64,000 nucleotides of DNA from Paenibacillus sp. FJAT-29882 (lineage in GTDB: Bacteria > Bacillota > Bacilli > Bacillales > DSM-1321). The number at the start of each line of letters is the position of its first letter. The stretch's first letter is position 1. The notes below the pieces were generated by a model, which saw nothing but the letters and a program-made list of their open reading frames with translations, was not told the DNA's origin and ran no database searches. The stretch spans positions 1 to 64,000 of the forward strand of contig NZ_LMVB01000007.1 of assembly GCF_001510645.1 (NCBI RefSeq), written 5' to 3'. The translations under genes and the position numbers were made by a program. Below are positions 27,223-36,248 of the stretch, in pieces.

Positions 27223-27711
27223 TTACGACAATGTATAGCTATATATATGCATGGGACCGCTTCGCCCAATTTTCTCAGCACCTGTATTATGGAATCCGAC
27301 TTTTCCATACAATCCTTTTGCCGGCTCGTTGTCTTTATTAACTGCGAGAATAATTTCTTTTTTATCCGGGAAATACTTTTGAGCAAAAGGAGGTAAAACA
27401 GACAATGCCCTCGCTGCATACTTTCTTCCTTGATAACGGTGATTTATACAAAAGGCTCGCAGTAACATCGCCTGTGGGTTTTCGGTAAACTCGTGAATGC
27501 CTTCTCCCGTATGTAGAATGAAAAATCCAACTGGCACTTCTCCTGATAGGACTACAATTGGTCTTCCTGTTGGATCTTCTGTACACTTTTCTAATGCTTC
27601 GATAGGAATAGTTGTATATCTTTTCTGTTCATCAGTTAAGTAAAACTTAGCTAATTTCGCTTTATATTTGGGTTCATATAATTGTAATGAGATATCCTGG
27701 TTTTCAAGCAT
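27223..27711 (-). CDS. GNAT-family N-acetyltransferase
   Basis: 162 aa with a GNAT fold. The acetyl-CoA-binding motif region reads AFCINHRYQGRKYAARAL (about 92-109), followed by NKDNEPAKGLYGKVGFHNTG (about 131-150). The acceptor substrate is not predictable. Monocistronic. Confidence 0.85.
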   Translation of the reverse strand: MLENQDISLQLYEPKYKAKLAKFYLTDEQKRYTTIPIEALEKCTEDPTGRPIVVLSGEVPVGFFILHTGEGIHEFTENPQAMLLRAFCINHRYQGRKYAARALSVLPPFAQKYFPDKKEIILAVNKDNEPAKGLYGKVGFHNTGAEKIGRSGPMHIYSYTLS

Positions 27712-27820
27712 TTGTTCTACTATCCCCCTTTAGTAGCCTAAATTTTTGTTTATGGTACAATCATTCGGTACAATTTGACTAATGTGTGACAGACCACTCC
27801 AAAGTCATTCCTTCATTGTA

Positions 27821-29857
27821 TCAGTGATCATAACTACCTTCATCTACTACATTCGCTTCTCTAATATTTATATGTTGCCGCATTTTTTGCGCTAATTCGA
27901 AACTGATTGTTCCTTCTTCAAACATGTCCTGCACTTCATCACGTTCAGCTTGAATGGCTATGTACTGTAAATCCCGCTCGAAGTTTACTTGTTCGTGTCC
28001 TCGAACCATTTTATTATCTCGTTTTAACCTGGAAATTAGAAAACTATATTCCGCGATCACGATTAAAGAAATCCCCTTATCATCTGGACTTGTCTTTTCC
28101 TTAATCTCTCTAATTGCCGCTTTAGCTGTCTTCAATTTAATTGCGATCATTTTATGGAGACGCTCTTTACTTTGCTCGATTAATTCTCTTTTTTTAGATA
28201 AAAACAGCTTGCCACTCTTTACTAGCACTTTTTTTAACAAAAGTATGAAAATCAGTCTACGATATTTCATTCGATTTGTTACCGCCATTTCCATTCTCTG
28301 GATATGTTCCAAACACAAATGGGCCGCTTCACGATCAACTAGTTCTTCTTTTACGAGCCTCACTATTTCTCTTTTCTCTGCCTCAAGTCCTATCAGTCTA
28401 GTCTTATTTTCTTTCCCTCTAATTTCCGATTGATTCTTTTGATTTCCGGCTGCATGAACTTGATTAATTCTTACATTATATTTAGATATGATTTTTATTG
28501 CTGTTTCACGGTTATCGTTTGTAATGGAAGATTCTACAGCTTTGATTGCTGCCGACTGCGATTGAATCAAAGCGCGCTTTTCTCTTTCTACTTTATTCTC
28601 ACCCATATGTTCATGCTTTGGCCGGGCAATAATCGGCAAGAAAATGCTTGTAACCATAAGTGTCGCCAAAATGACTCCGGCTGCAATAAAAATAATTAAT
28701 GAACGTTCTGGAAACGGACTGCCATCATCTAACACGAATGGGAGAGTAAACGCCCCCGCTAATGTAACAGCACCACGGACACCAGAAACAGTTATAATCC
28801 CAATGGCTTTGAATGATGGCTTTACCATTCCCTTTTTCATTTTCCAACCTGTCCACCATGCCACCAATACCCAAATGAACCGAAGGACAAATAGGGAGAT
28901 GCTGATTATGATGATATAACCGGTCACTTCCATATTATTAAAAGCTGCGTTTTCAAAAATGGAATTCGCTACACCTGGCACTTGCAAACCAAGCAAGACA
29001 AAAACAAGGCCATTCAAAATAAATAAAATAACAGACCAGGTACTATTCGAAACGATTTGTAGCTTTATCGTCGGCGACTGCTCACGATCCCGTTCAATTG
29101 CATGGACGATTCCACCAGCTACGACACCTAAGATTCCTGAAAAGTGGAAGTGCTCTACACTTAAATAAATCACAAATGGAGTCAAAATCTGAATGAGCAT
29201 ATGAATCGTCACATCTTCCATACCTAGTCGGCGGATGAAGACTCTCAGCCTGATAATAGCAAAGGCAATGATTGCACCCCCTATAAGGCCTCCTAAAGCA
29301 ATAATGACAAAGCTTAATGAGGCTTCCGCTAAAGAAAAGTAGCCGGTTACCGTAGCTGCCACCGCAAACTTAAAAGCTACAAGACCTGATGCATCATTCG
29401 TTAATCCTTCTCCTTCTAGAGTATGCATAATGATTTTCGGTAGCTTAACACGGCTAGCCATCGCACCAACGGCCACTACATCAGTAGGCGAAAGGATTGC
29501 TGCAAGCGCAAAAGCAGCTGGTAAAGGAATAGATGGGATCAACCAATGAATTAAATAACCGATTACAAGAACGGTTACAAAAACTAGCCCTAACGCTAAT
29601 AATAAAATCGGTACTCTAAGTTTCCATAACGCCTTACGCGGAACATTTTTTCCATCATTAAATAACAACGGTGCAATGAATAATACAAAAAACAACTCAG
29701 GCTCCATTGGCACTTGAAGACCAATGGGTAAAATCGCCAATACCCCTCCCAAAGCGATTTGAATAAGAGGAACAGGAATAAATGGAATAAAGTGATTAAT
29801 TATATTGGATAAACCAATGAGGAACAACAGAAGTAAAACAATTAGAAATATTTCCAT
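27821..29857 (-). CDS. CPA1-family Na+(K+)/H+ antiporter (NhaK/YvgP type)
   Basis: 678 aa. About 12 membrane helices (residues 1-410) with the CPA1 ion-site motifs SPTDVVAVGAMASRV and EGEGLTNDASGLVAFKFA, then a long charged cytoplasmic tail (about 415-678) rich in basic and coiled-coil segments. Size and layout match B. subtilis NhaK (YvgP). It exchanges cytoplasmic Na+ or K+ for protons in pH and salt homeostasis. Single gene, divergent from the chemoreceptor. Confidence 0.92.
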   Translation of the reverse strand: MEIFLIVLLLLFLIGLSNIINHFIPFIPVPLIQIALGGVLAILPIGLQVPMEPELFFVLFIAPLLFNDGKNVPRKALWKLRVPILLLALGLVFVTVLVIGYLIHWLIPSIPLPAAFALAAILSPTDVVAVGAMASRVKLPKIIMHTLEGEGLTNDASGLVAFKFAVAATVTGYFSLAEASLSFVIIALGGLIGGAIIAFAIIRLRVFIRRLGMEDVTIHMLIQILTPFVIYLSVEHFHFSGILGVVAGGIVHAIERDREQSPTIKLQIVSNSTWSVILFILNGLVFVLLGLQVPGVANSIFENAAFNNMEVTGYIIIISISLFVLRFIWVLVAWWTGWKMKKGMVKPSFKAIGIITVSGVRGAVTLAGAFTLPFVLDDGSPFPERSLIIFIAAGVILATLMVTSIFLPIIARPKHEHMGENKVEREKRALIQSQSAAIKAVESSITNDNRETAIKIISKYNVRINQVHAAGNQKNQSEIRGKENKTRLIGLEAEKREIVRLVKEELVDREAAHLCLEHIQRMEMAVTNRMKYRRLIFILLLKKVLVKSGKLFLSKKRELIEQSKERLHKMIAIKLKTAKAAIREIKEKTSPDDKGISLIVIAEYSFLISRLKRDNKMVRGHEQVNFERDLQYIAIQAERDEVQDMFEEGTISFELAQKMRQHINIREANVVDEGSYDH

Positions 29858-30051
29858 CTATCCTTCAAACCACCTTTTCTATATGTTTTCTATCTTTAAT
29901 TTACCATAATAACGGCTTTTCTATTTATCAGAAATACTTATTTGCTTCATTTCCCGAACGGCGATTCATCATTTCTACATGAAAAATTTACATAAGCTTA
30001 ACAAATTTTTAATACCATTCATGGATAATTAGACCTAGAAAGAAGAGGTGG

Positions 30052-31737
30052 ATGATGGGGAAATTATTTAACTTTTATACAAACTGGTCCTTAAAGACCA
30101 AACTCTTACTATTTATCATATTTATCTTAATTTTCACATCCGGTATCATTAGTTATATGTCTTATGCAAAATCAAAAGATGCGACGATGACCGCTGTCGA
30201 ACAACGTCTAAAAAGAGAAGTTATGCTTTTTTACCAAATGGCACAAAATCTCATGTATCTTCATGTAGGGGATGAGGAGAATTTCAACAAAAAAATAGAA
30301 AGCGTCATTAAAAGCCAAAATGCAGACATGAGTCAAGATGGTCTCCATAGCGATTACTTTCTTATTAAAGGAAAAGAAACCGTCCCGTTCTCTGTAAGCC
30401 AGAAAATGGCTATAAAAATCCCTGAATCACTACAATCAGAGATCACGAAAAAAGGAAAGGGCATTTTACATAAAAAAATTAACGGTGTTACCTATACATT
30501 TGCTTTTCAACAAATTCAAGAAGTAAAAGGGTCCTTTGTCATTGCTCTACCACAGCAAGTTTATTTAACTAAAATACATGAAATGGCATATTCCATTCTC
30601 ACAGTCACGATTGCTTGTGTAATTATTACAGCACTTCTTGTCATCGTACTCGTTAATCAATTGACAAGGCCTTTAGAAAAACTAAGAGAACTCATGAAAG
30701 AAGCCCGCGAAGGGAATTTTGATATATCACTAAAGGATATTCCAAGGAGCTCAGCCGAAATAACATCCCTTGTTAAAAGCTTCGATTCATTATTACTAAC
30801 AGTGAAAAGTATGCTACAAAACATTAGCTCAACTACGAATCAATTACATACAACCGGAGCCAAGCTGCAAACTTCCTCAAATGTTGTTTTGGTCCGAAAT
30901 CAGGAATTGATCAATGAAATAGAAACGGTCAAAAAAGCTGCGGATGAAACAGCCGTTAGCTCTGAAGTATCCATGGTTGCTTTTGACAGAATGAAAGCAG
31001 ATATTTACCAGACCTTTCAGGAAATGCAGCATATTTTTGATATCTCGAAAACGATGGAAGTTGCTTCTCTAAGTGGGACAAACCATATGGACCAGCTAGT
31101 AAATGAACTTGGTTTATTTCAAACGGAATTTAAACAAATCACCCAAACGATGAATACATTGAAAACTCATTCGGTCTCCGTCACTTCCATCGTCTCACTG
31201 ATACAGACCGTTGCTGAACAGACGAAATTGCTCGCTCTAAACGCAACCATCGAAGCGGCAAGAGCAGGTGACGCCGGTAAAGGGTTCTCAGTTGTTGCAA
31301 CGGAAGTCAGAAAGCTTGCTAACGAATCCTTTAAAGCAGCGGAAGAAATTGCTACAACGATGGGGCAAATGGAAGAGATAACAAACCAGACACATCGTGA
31401 ATTTGAGAACATTCATCATATTGTCAATAAAAATGTTGAAGGAGCATCTAAGAGTAAAGACTCAATTGATTTATGGAGTCTACATGTTGATGAGGTGAAC
31501 GTTAAGCTTCGATTCATTGAATCAATCCTAAAAAACTTGCAAGGTTCCTTACCAGAAGTGGAACAATCATCCGAAAGATACGTAGCACTGTCGCAACAGA
31601 CAAGTGCTAGCGCCGAACAAATGCTATCTAGCTTCCAAGAACAACTGAAACAATATCAAGAAACGTATGAAATCGGGAAAGTACTTAATGATTTATCTGG
31701 CAAGCTAGGCGAACAGACAGAGGGTATTCAAGCCTAG
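30052..31737 (+). CDS. methyl-accepting chemotaxis protein
   Basis: 561 aa. TM1 (about 18-38), a sensory region (about 39-175), TM2 (about 178-202), HAMP (203-256) and a cytoplasmic signalling domain with the conserved hairpin tip [29 protein letters not shown] written across about 386-414. It relays ligand binding to CheA/CheW. GTGGATG start region has AGAAGAGGTGG upstream. The ligand is unknown. Confidence 0.95.
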   Translation: MMGKLFNFYTNWSLKTKLLLFIIFILIFTSGIISYMSYAKSKDATMTAVEQRLKREVMLFYQMAQNLMYLHVGDEENFNKKIESVIKSQNADMSQDGLHSDYFLIKGKETVPFSVSQKMAIKIPESLQSEITKKGKGILHKKINGVTYTFAFQQIQEVKGSFVIALPQQVYLTKIHEMAYSILTVTIACVIITALLVIVLVNQLTRPLEKLRELMKEAREGNFDISLKDIPRSSAEITSLVKSFDSLLLTVKSMLQNISSTTNQLHTTGAKLQTSSNVVLVRNQELINEIETVKKAADETAVSSEVSMVAFDRMKADIYQTFQEMQHIFDISKTMEVASLSGTNHMDQLVNELGLFQTEFKQITQTMNTLKTHSVSVTSIVSLIQTVAEQTKLLALNATIEAARAGDAGKGFSVVATEVRKLANESFKAAEEIATTMGQMEEITNQTHREFENIHHIVNKNVEGASKSKDSIDLWSLHVDEVNVKLRFIESILKNLQGSLPEVEQSSERYVALSQQTSASAEQMLSSFQEQLKQYQETYEIGKVLNDLSGKLGEQTEGIQA

Positions 31738-31792
31738 GGAGATTGTAATATCGTCATGACCTACATGATGATTTACTGTTGTAGCCTAAAAA

Positions 31793-31830
31793 AAAAACAC
31801 CTCAATTCCTTTCGGATTTGAGGTGTTTTT
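31793..31830 (+). terminator. bidirectional terminator between MCP and trhO
   Basis: AAAACACCTCAA pairs with TTGAGGTGTTTT, with A and T runs on either side, between convergent genes. Confidence 0.9.
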
Positions 31831-31841
31831 CATTTAATTCA

Positions 31842-32810
31842 TTATTTCATAGCCATCTCTTCAGTAAGTTGACTTGCTCTTTCAGCCCATTCTTCATCTG
31901 TTAGATTGTGTTGTTTTACGTAAAGGTTACGTGGATGCACGCGGCACTCGTGCGTACAGCTGCGCATATATTTGTGTTCATTTTCCTCTGATGCAAGGAT
32001 TTGTTTATTACATTCAGGATTTGCACAATTAATATAACGTTCACAAGGCTCACCAGTGAAATAATCTTGACCAACAATGACATGTTCCTTTTGGTTAATA
32101 GGAACCGAGATCCGCTCATCGAACACATACATTTGCCCATCCCAAAGCTCGCCTTGTACTTCAGGGTCTTTTCCGTAGGTGGCGATTCCACCATGAAGCT
32201 GACCTACATCTTCAAAGCCTTCTCTTACAAGCCAGCCAGAGAATTTCTCACAGCGAATACCGCCTGTACAATAGGTTAATACTTTTTTGCCTTCAAGCAT
32301 TTCTTTGTTGTCGCGCACCCATTGTGGAAGCTCACGGAAAGACTTTATATCTGGTTTAACAGCATTTCTAAAATGTCCTAACTCGTATTCATAATCATTT
32401 CTTGCATCTAGAACAATGGTATTTTCATCTTGAAGTCCTTCTAAAAATTCCTTCGGACTTAAATAACGGCCAGTAATCTCAAGTGGATTAATATCATCTT
32501 CCAAACGAAGCGTTACAAGCTCATTTCGTGGTCTGACATGCATTTTCTTAAATGCGTGTCCGTCAGCTTCATCTATTTTAAATACGATACCTTCAAATCG
32601 AGGATCGCTTTCCATCATGTTAATATACGCATCAGTTTGTTCAATCGTACCTGATACAGTCCCGTTGATTCCCTCAGTAGCAACCAAAATACGGCCCTTT
32701 AGCTCGTGCTCTTTACACCAAGCAAGATGCGCAGCTGCAAATTCCTCTGGGTTCTCAATTGTTACATAATAATAGTACAACAATACTCTGTACGGTTTAA
32801 CTTCTATCAT
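31842..32810 (-). CDS. trhO: tRNA uridine(34) hydroxylase TrhO (rhodanese family)
   Basis: 322 aa from ATG 32810 (AGGTGG with 8-nt spacing); an in-frame GTG at 32822 has a poorer position. N-terminal acylphosphatase-like domain ([20 protein letters not shown]), a rhodanese domain with active cysteine in [16 protein letters not shown], and a C-terminal cysteine-rich segment ([10 protein letters not shown] ... RSCTHECR). TrhO hydroxylates U34 of certain tRNAs, the first step towards mo5U in Firmicutes. Monocistronic. Confidence 0.93.
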   Translation of the reverse strand: MIEVKPYRVLLYYYYVTIENPEEFAAAHLAWCKEHELKGRILVATEGINGTVSGTIEQTDAYINMMESDPRFEGIVFKIDEADGHAFKKMHVRPRNELVTLRLEDDINPLEITGRYLSPKEFLEGLQDENTIVLDARNDYEYELGHFRNAVKPDIKSFRELPQWVRDNKEMLEGKKVLTYCTGGIRCEKFSGWLVREGFEDVGQLHGGIATYGKDPEVQGELWDGQMYVFDERISVPINQKEHVIVGQDYFTGEPCERYINCANPECNKQILASEENEHKYMRSCTHECRVHPRNLYVKQHNLTDEEWAERASQLTEEMAMK

Positions 32811-32915
32811 TATTCTTACCACCTATCCATTTATATTTGCAAGATATAAAAGGTAATCCTTTTAGGCACTTTACTCTTACAACAAAGTATTATACCAATA
32901 AAACTACATATTCGT

Positions 32916-32942
32916 CAAAAAAAGACTGGAAAACATACCAGT
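32916..32942 (-). terminator. orphan terminator downstream of the ABC ATPase relic
   Basis: Minus strand GACTGG ... CCAGTC (32937-32942 / 32923-32928) followed by seven T. No intact gene ends here; it probably served the transport gene(s) now decayed at 33235-33415. Confidence 0.75.
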
Positions 32943-33048
32943 CGTTTCCTACTTTCAATTTAATCTGTGTGAAACGCCTTTTCAAAGAATTATTCTTTTA
33001 TCAACTTTTTTATTTGTACCTTACTCATTTTCAGTAAGACCCCACCTC

Positions 33049-33255
33049 AAGCTTATGAGGAGCGAAGAAGATGGGTGGAGAACAACTGCCCGTAAAGGTC
33101 CGATTGGTGAGATACAGTGAAACTTACCGCTGTGATCTTCAGTGGTTTAGTTGAACCAATCGGGTTCTTACTGTCGATTGATCAAAGCGAAAGCGATGAT
33201 CTCAGCGACAGTAGAATGGGACTAACCATCAGCAGGGTATGAGGGAACTCCCTCT
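33049..33255. repeat. structured palindromic block inserted near an ABC ATPase relic
   Basis: Three nested hairpins in an otherwise gene-less stretch: CCGATTGGT (33100-33108) with ACCAATCGG (33155-33163); TACTGTCG (33169-33176) with CGACAGTA (33206-33213); GAGGG/CCCTC (33241-33254). The segment GATACAGTGAAACTT (33111-33125) recurs at 39268-39282 in front of another hairpin. It may be a MITE-like or structured repeat; I do not recognise a named family. Confidence 0.55.
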
Positions 33256-33415
33256 GTTGGCTCTATTAAGCCAAGTAACATCGAGAGCGTCGTCGTCTTT
33301 CTAAGCCCCATTCGGCCCAAGAATTGTCATCATTTCCCGCCTGAATTGAAAATGAAACATCATCCACCTCTTTGTGTTCTTTAAAAGATTTCATCACATG
33401 TTCAAATGTCATCAT
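33235..33415 (-). pseudogene. N-terminal remnant of an ABC transporter ATPase
   Basis: ATG at 33415 has GGAGG upstream. The frame then reads MMTFEHVMKSFKEHKEVDDV and reaches the Walker A region, which is split over three frames: MMTILGPNGA in one and KTTTLSMLLGLIEPTEG in another. The typical ABC-2 type ATPase start is therefore present but frameshifted, and everything after about residue 60 is gone, replaced by a block of palindromic DNA. Confidence 0.8.
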
Positions 33416-33711
33416 CTCTCCACCTCCGATACATCCATACTATGAAAAGAACTCACTGGCGATTAGTGGAAAGCATCATGAAACCGAGGTGATAAATGTC
33501 ATAACGTTTTGAAATTCCATACCCATCGTCTTGTTTCTTTTTATTCTTGAAAATTGGGACGAACATCGCAGTAACAAATGTAAAATATTAACATTAATAA
33601 TTATTATATTTTTCTGTAAATTATCTATACATTTTCCACAATCGGGTATATACTGTATTATAACAACAAACAATAATTTGAATCTGTATTACAAAAAGGG
33701 AGGAACTACAC

Positions 33712-33843
33712 ATGCAAACAAATAAACCTATGGAATTCTTCAGAAACTTACCACCGAAACAATGTCCCGATTGCGGTCATCATATTGATGAACAAGCAGA
33801 ATCCTACGTGGTCACGTGTACAGAATGCTCATCAAAAAAATAA
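33712..33843 (+). CDS. yhfH: YhfH-family small zinc-finger-like protein
   Basis: 43 aa with GGGAGG 8 nt before ATG and a perfect terminator right after the stop. It contains FFRNLPPKQCPDCGHHIDEQ and a second pair CTEC, matching the short YhfH proteins of Bacilli (two CxxC pairs). Function unknown. A TTTCCA/17 bp/TATTAT sigma-A-like promoter lies near 33632-33660. Confidence 0.85.
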   Translation: MQTNKPMEFFRNLPPKQCPDCGHHIDEQAESYVVTCTECSSKK

Positions 33844-33850
33844 ATGCAAA

Positions 33851-33890
33851 ATAAAACGGGTTAGCATTGGAGCTAACCCGTTTTATAGGA
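33851..33890 (+). terminator. yhfH terminator
   Basis: Perfect 15-bp stem (33851-33865 / 33872-33886), 6-nt loop, seven bases after the stop. Confidence 0.92.
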
Positions 33891-33995
33891 AATGATTCGC
33901 ATTCCCCATCTTACCTATCGCTTCTTTATGACCACTCTACCTTCCAGCCTTTAACCTCATAGTTAGAGCAAATAAACCACAAAACCTACTTGCTT

Positions 33996-35264
33996 TCACG
34001 ATTCTTCCAACACAAACGTTCGGTATTTTTCATAATCACTATGTTTACACTCGACCTTGATTTTCGTGCCATCTTCTTCATATTCCGTTTCAAGGATTTG
34101 CGCATGTTCGTTAAAATAAGAAATAATCTGACCTTGATCATACGGGATTAGCAGTTCACAGCGAACATAATCTGTGAAGATGTTTTCACGAATCTTTTCA
34201 ATCAATTCAGCCACGCCAATTCTCTGTTTTGCTGACAAATAAATAGAATCAGCACGAACTTGCGGAATCTCCATTTCCGTTAAATCCGCCTTATTATACG
34301 CATAAACGGTTGGGATATTTTCAATTCCAATTGCTTTAAGTGTTTCATTTGTAATTTCAATAAGCTGTTCATAATTTGCATTGGAAAAATCAACAACATG
34401 AATGAGCAAATCAGCTTCTGCCACTTCTTCAAGCGTTGATCGGAATGCTTTTACAAGATGATGTGGCAGCTTTGAAACAAAACCAACTGTATCCGTTAAC
34501 AGAAATTCTTTATTGTCCGGAAGTGGGATATTTCGAACAGATGTCTCTAATGTCGCAAATAGCATATCCTTTTCAAAAACCTGCTTCTCCGTAGATGCAT
34601 GAAATTTCTCGACAAGAGCATTCATAATCGTTGACTTTCCAGCATTTGTATACCCAACAAGTGAAACAACAGGGATTGCATTCTTCTTTCTCTGCTTCCG
34701 CTGTGTTTTCCTGTGAGCAACAAGCGTTTCTAGCTCTTTATTCAATACATTAATCTTCTCTTCGATTCTTCGACGGTCAAGCTCAAGCTTTTTCTCCCCA
34801 ACCCCTCTGTTCTTTGTACCGACACCACCACTTTGACGCCCTAGCGACTCTCTGAGACCAATCAAGCGCGGCAACATATATTGTAGTTCCGCCACTTCCA
34901 CTTGTAACTGTGCCTCTCTCGTCTTCGCCCGATCTGCAAAAATATCAAGAATTAATATCGTACGATCAATCACCTTACAGTCTAAATCTCGTTCTAAGTT
35001 ACGAATTTGAGATGGAGATAGTTCATCATTAAAAATAACCAAATTTCCATCACTATATTCTACAAGAGTCTTTACTTCATCTACCTTACCACTGCCAATA
35101 TAATGAGATGAATTCACTCTTTGTAAATTTTGAGTCATCTCGCCAACGACCTCTACACCACAGGCCTCCGCTAAATTTGCAAGCTCTTCCATCGAGTAGG
35201 CAAAGTCCCGATGATTATTAATATTTACTCCAACTAATACTGCTTTTTGTTGCAATTCTTCCAT
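33996..35264 (-). CDS. hflX: ribosome-associated GTPase HflX
   Basis: About 422 aa from ATG 35264 (GGGGGA with 8-nt spacing; an ATG two codons earlier is too close to the RBS). N-terminal HflX domain with SSHYIGSGKVDE and LQVEVAELQYMLPRL, then a GTPase domain: G1 GYTNAGKST (about 206-214 in the longer form), G3 DTVGF, G4 YNKADL. HflX binds 50S subunits and splits stalled ribosomes under stress. Monocistronic. Confidence 0.95.
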   Translation of the reverse strand: MEELQQKAVLVGVNINNHRDFAYSMEELANLAEACGVEVVGEMTQNLQRVNSSHYIGSGKVDEVKTLVEYSDGNLVIFNDELSPSQIRNLERDLDCKVIDRTILILDIFADRAKTREAQLQVEVAELQYMLPRLIGLRESLGRQSGGVGTKNRGVGEKKLELDRRRIEEKINVLNKELETLVAHRKTQRKQRKKNAIPVVSLVGYTNAGKSTIMNALVEKFHASTEKQVFEKDMLFATLETSVRNIPLPDNKEFLLTDTVGFVSKLPHHLVKAFRSTLEEVAEADLLIHVVDFSNANYEQLIEITNETLKAIGIENIPTVYAYNKADLTEMEIPQVRADSIYLSAKQRIGVAELIEKIRENIFTDYVRCELLIPYDQGQIISYFNEHAQILETEYEEDGTKIKVECKHSDYEKYRTFVLEES

Positions 35265-35323
35265 TTGCATATTCCCCCTTAAGTTTTGTTAATATCTTTG
35301 CTGCACCGTAGTTTGAATATGCT

Positions 35324-35351
35324 AAAAAAACACAGACCTATCGCCTGTGTT
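35324..35351 (-). terminator. terminator-like hairpin upstream of hflX
   Basis: Minus strand AACACAG ... CTGTGTT followed by TTTTT. It would stop leftward read-through from the repeat-rich region into hflX. Confidence 0.65.
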
Positions 35352-35373
35352 TGAGTAAACGAAAAAGGTGAAG

Positions 35374-35584
35374 TAAAGGACATCTCTTTAGTATAGACAA
35401 ACGAATATGGCATTAACGCCACACCATCTACCATGAAGAATACATCCTGTAGCACACTACACTCGCCTAATCACAATGGTGGCGGTGCGAAGCCGGATTT
35501 TGAAGTACTTCAATAAAGTACGTATATCTGCAAAGTAGATTGTCTATAGTAGAACGTCGCGAAGCCCCTTCCCCATGTCCTTTA
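35374..35584 (+). mobile_element. MITE-like element with perfect TIRs, copy 2
   Basis: 211 bp bounded by perfect 10-bp terminal inverted repeats, TAAAGGACAT (35374-35383) and ATGTCCTTTA (35575-35584). The interior is non-coding. It aligns in reverse orientation with 14376-14588. No target-site duplication is obvious. Size, TIRs and lack of coding sequence fit a miniature inverted-repeat element moved by a transposase encoded elsewhere. Confidence 0.7.
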
Positions 35585-35821
35585 TACAAAAAAAGAGAGC
35601 GTTCATCCAGCCCTCCCTCATGGTTTTATTATAGGGTTATGGTAATTAGGCAGACTTATCCCGTTCACCCTGCACACAGACAGAGTTTTTTTGAGCACTA
35701 TTCAGTTAGCGGCACAAAGTGTTGAACGTAGTCTGATAAACTTCACCGTAAACCCCTCCGTTTCATTTAAGTTATGGAAATTTTACCATATGAATGTTCG
35801 TTTGGCAAATCGTTTTTTATA

Positions 35822-36029
35822 GAGGATGTTCAAAGGGTACGGTAAAAAAGCTTGCGAATTACATCAAAGCTCATGAATGACCTTCTGCTAAAATCGCGCA
35901 CGTCATGACGAGCAACACAGAAGTCAGCACATCCTGCAAGTCCGGTCCTCACGTATTACTCCATACGCGAAAGGTTTGTGACGATCGCTCGCAGAACTTA
36001 TAGGCTCTTTTTATCCTTTTTGAACACTC
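35822..36029 (+). mobile_element. second MITE-like element
   Basis: The left end GAGGATGTTCAAA (35822-35834) is mirrored by TTTTGAACACTC (36018-36029), and the adjoining TATA-containing bases also pair, giving an imperfect inverted repeat of about 17 bp around roughly 208 bp of non-coding, more GC-rich DNA. It is unrelated in sequence to the element at 35374-35584. The remaining gap to 36131 shows nothing else. Confidence 0.5.
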
Positions 36030-36131
36030 ACTTATAGTTCGTATACTCCTACCTATTCTTGGTAAGATCACCGAAGTAACCAAACAATTCAGGCAAGCTT
36101 TTTGATACAAGGAAGGATGAGTATTTCACCA

Positions 36132-36248
36132 TCATACAACCGAAAAGAATTCATCGATCTTATCTAATGACCCCAATACTTCATCTATTATTTCCTCTTT
36201 CCAAAACTCTAATGAAAAAGGAGTTCTGCGTTTTCCATTAATATTCAT
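36132..36248 (-). CDS. possible small protein overlapping the SEC-C gene end
   Basis: 38 codons from an ATG that overlaps the last codons of the SEC-C gene in another frame (11 bp). The product is charged and helix-like (LEFWKEEIIDEVLGSLDKID). The overlap would allow translational coupling, but there is no clear Shine-Dalgarno and no recognised family. It could equally be a former C-terminal extension freed by a frameshift. Confidence 0.3.
   Translation of the reverse strand: MNINGKRRTPFSLEFWKEEIIDEVLGSLDKIDEFFSVV

Noticed and set aside
27954-28433. 159-codon frame opposite the antiporter tail
   Set aside because: It lies fully antisense to the well-supported CPA1 antiporter gene and has no RBS.
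33049-33255. Group II intron end, omega RNA or riboswitch
   Set aside because: Hairpins are present, but no domain V motif, no tnpB and no known riboswitch core could be recognised.
33645-33650. GGGTAT before yhfH as a sigma-B -10 element
   Set aside because: No GTTTAA-like -35 occurs at 12-15 bp; a sigma-A-like TTTCCA/17/TATTAT fits better.
35540-35725. 61-codon plus-strand reading frame upstream of hflX
   Set aside because: It starts inside the MITE-like element, crosses its TIR and lacks an RBS; judged spurious.
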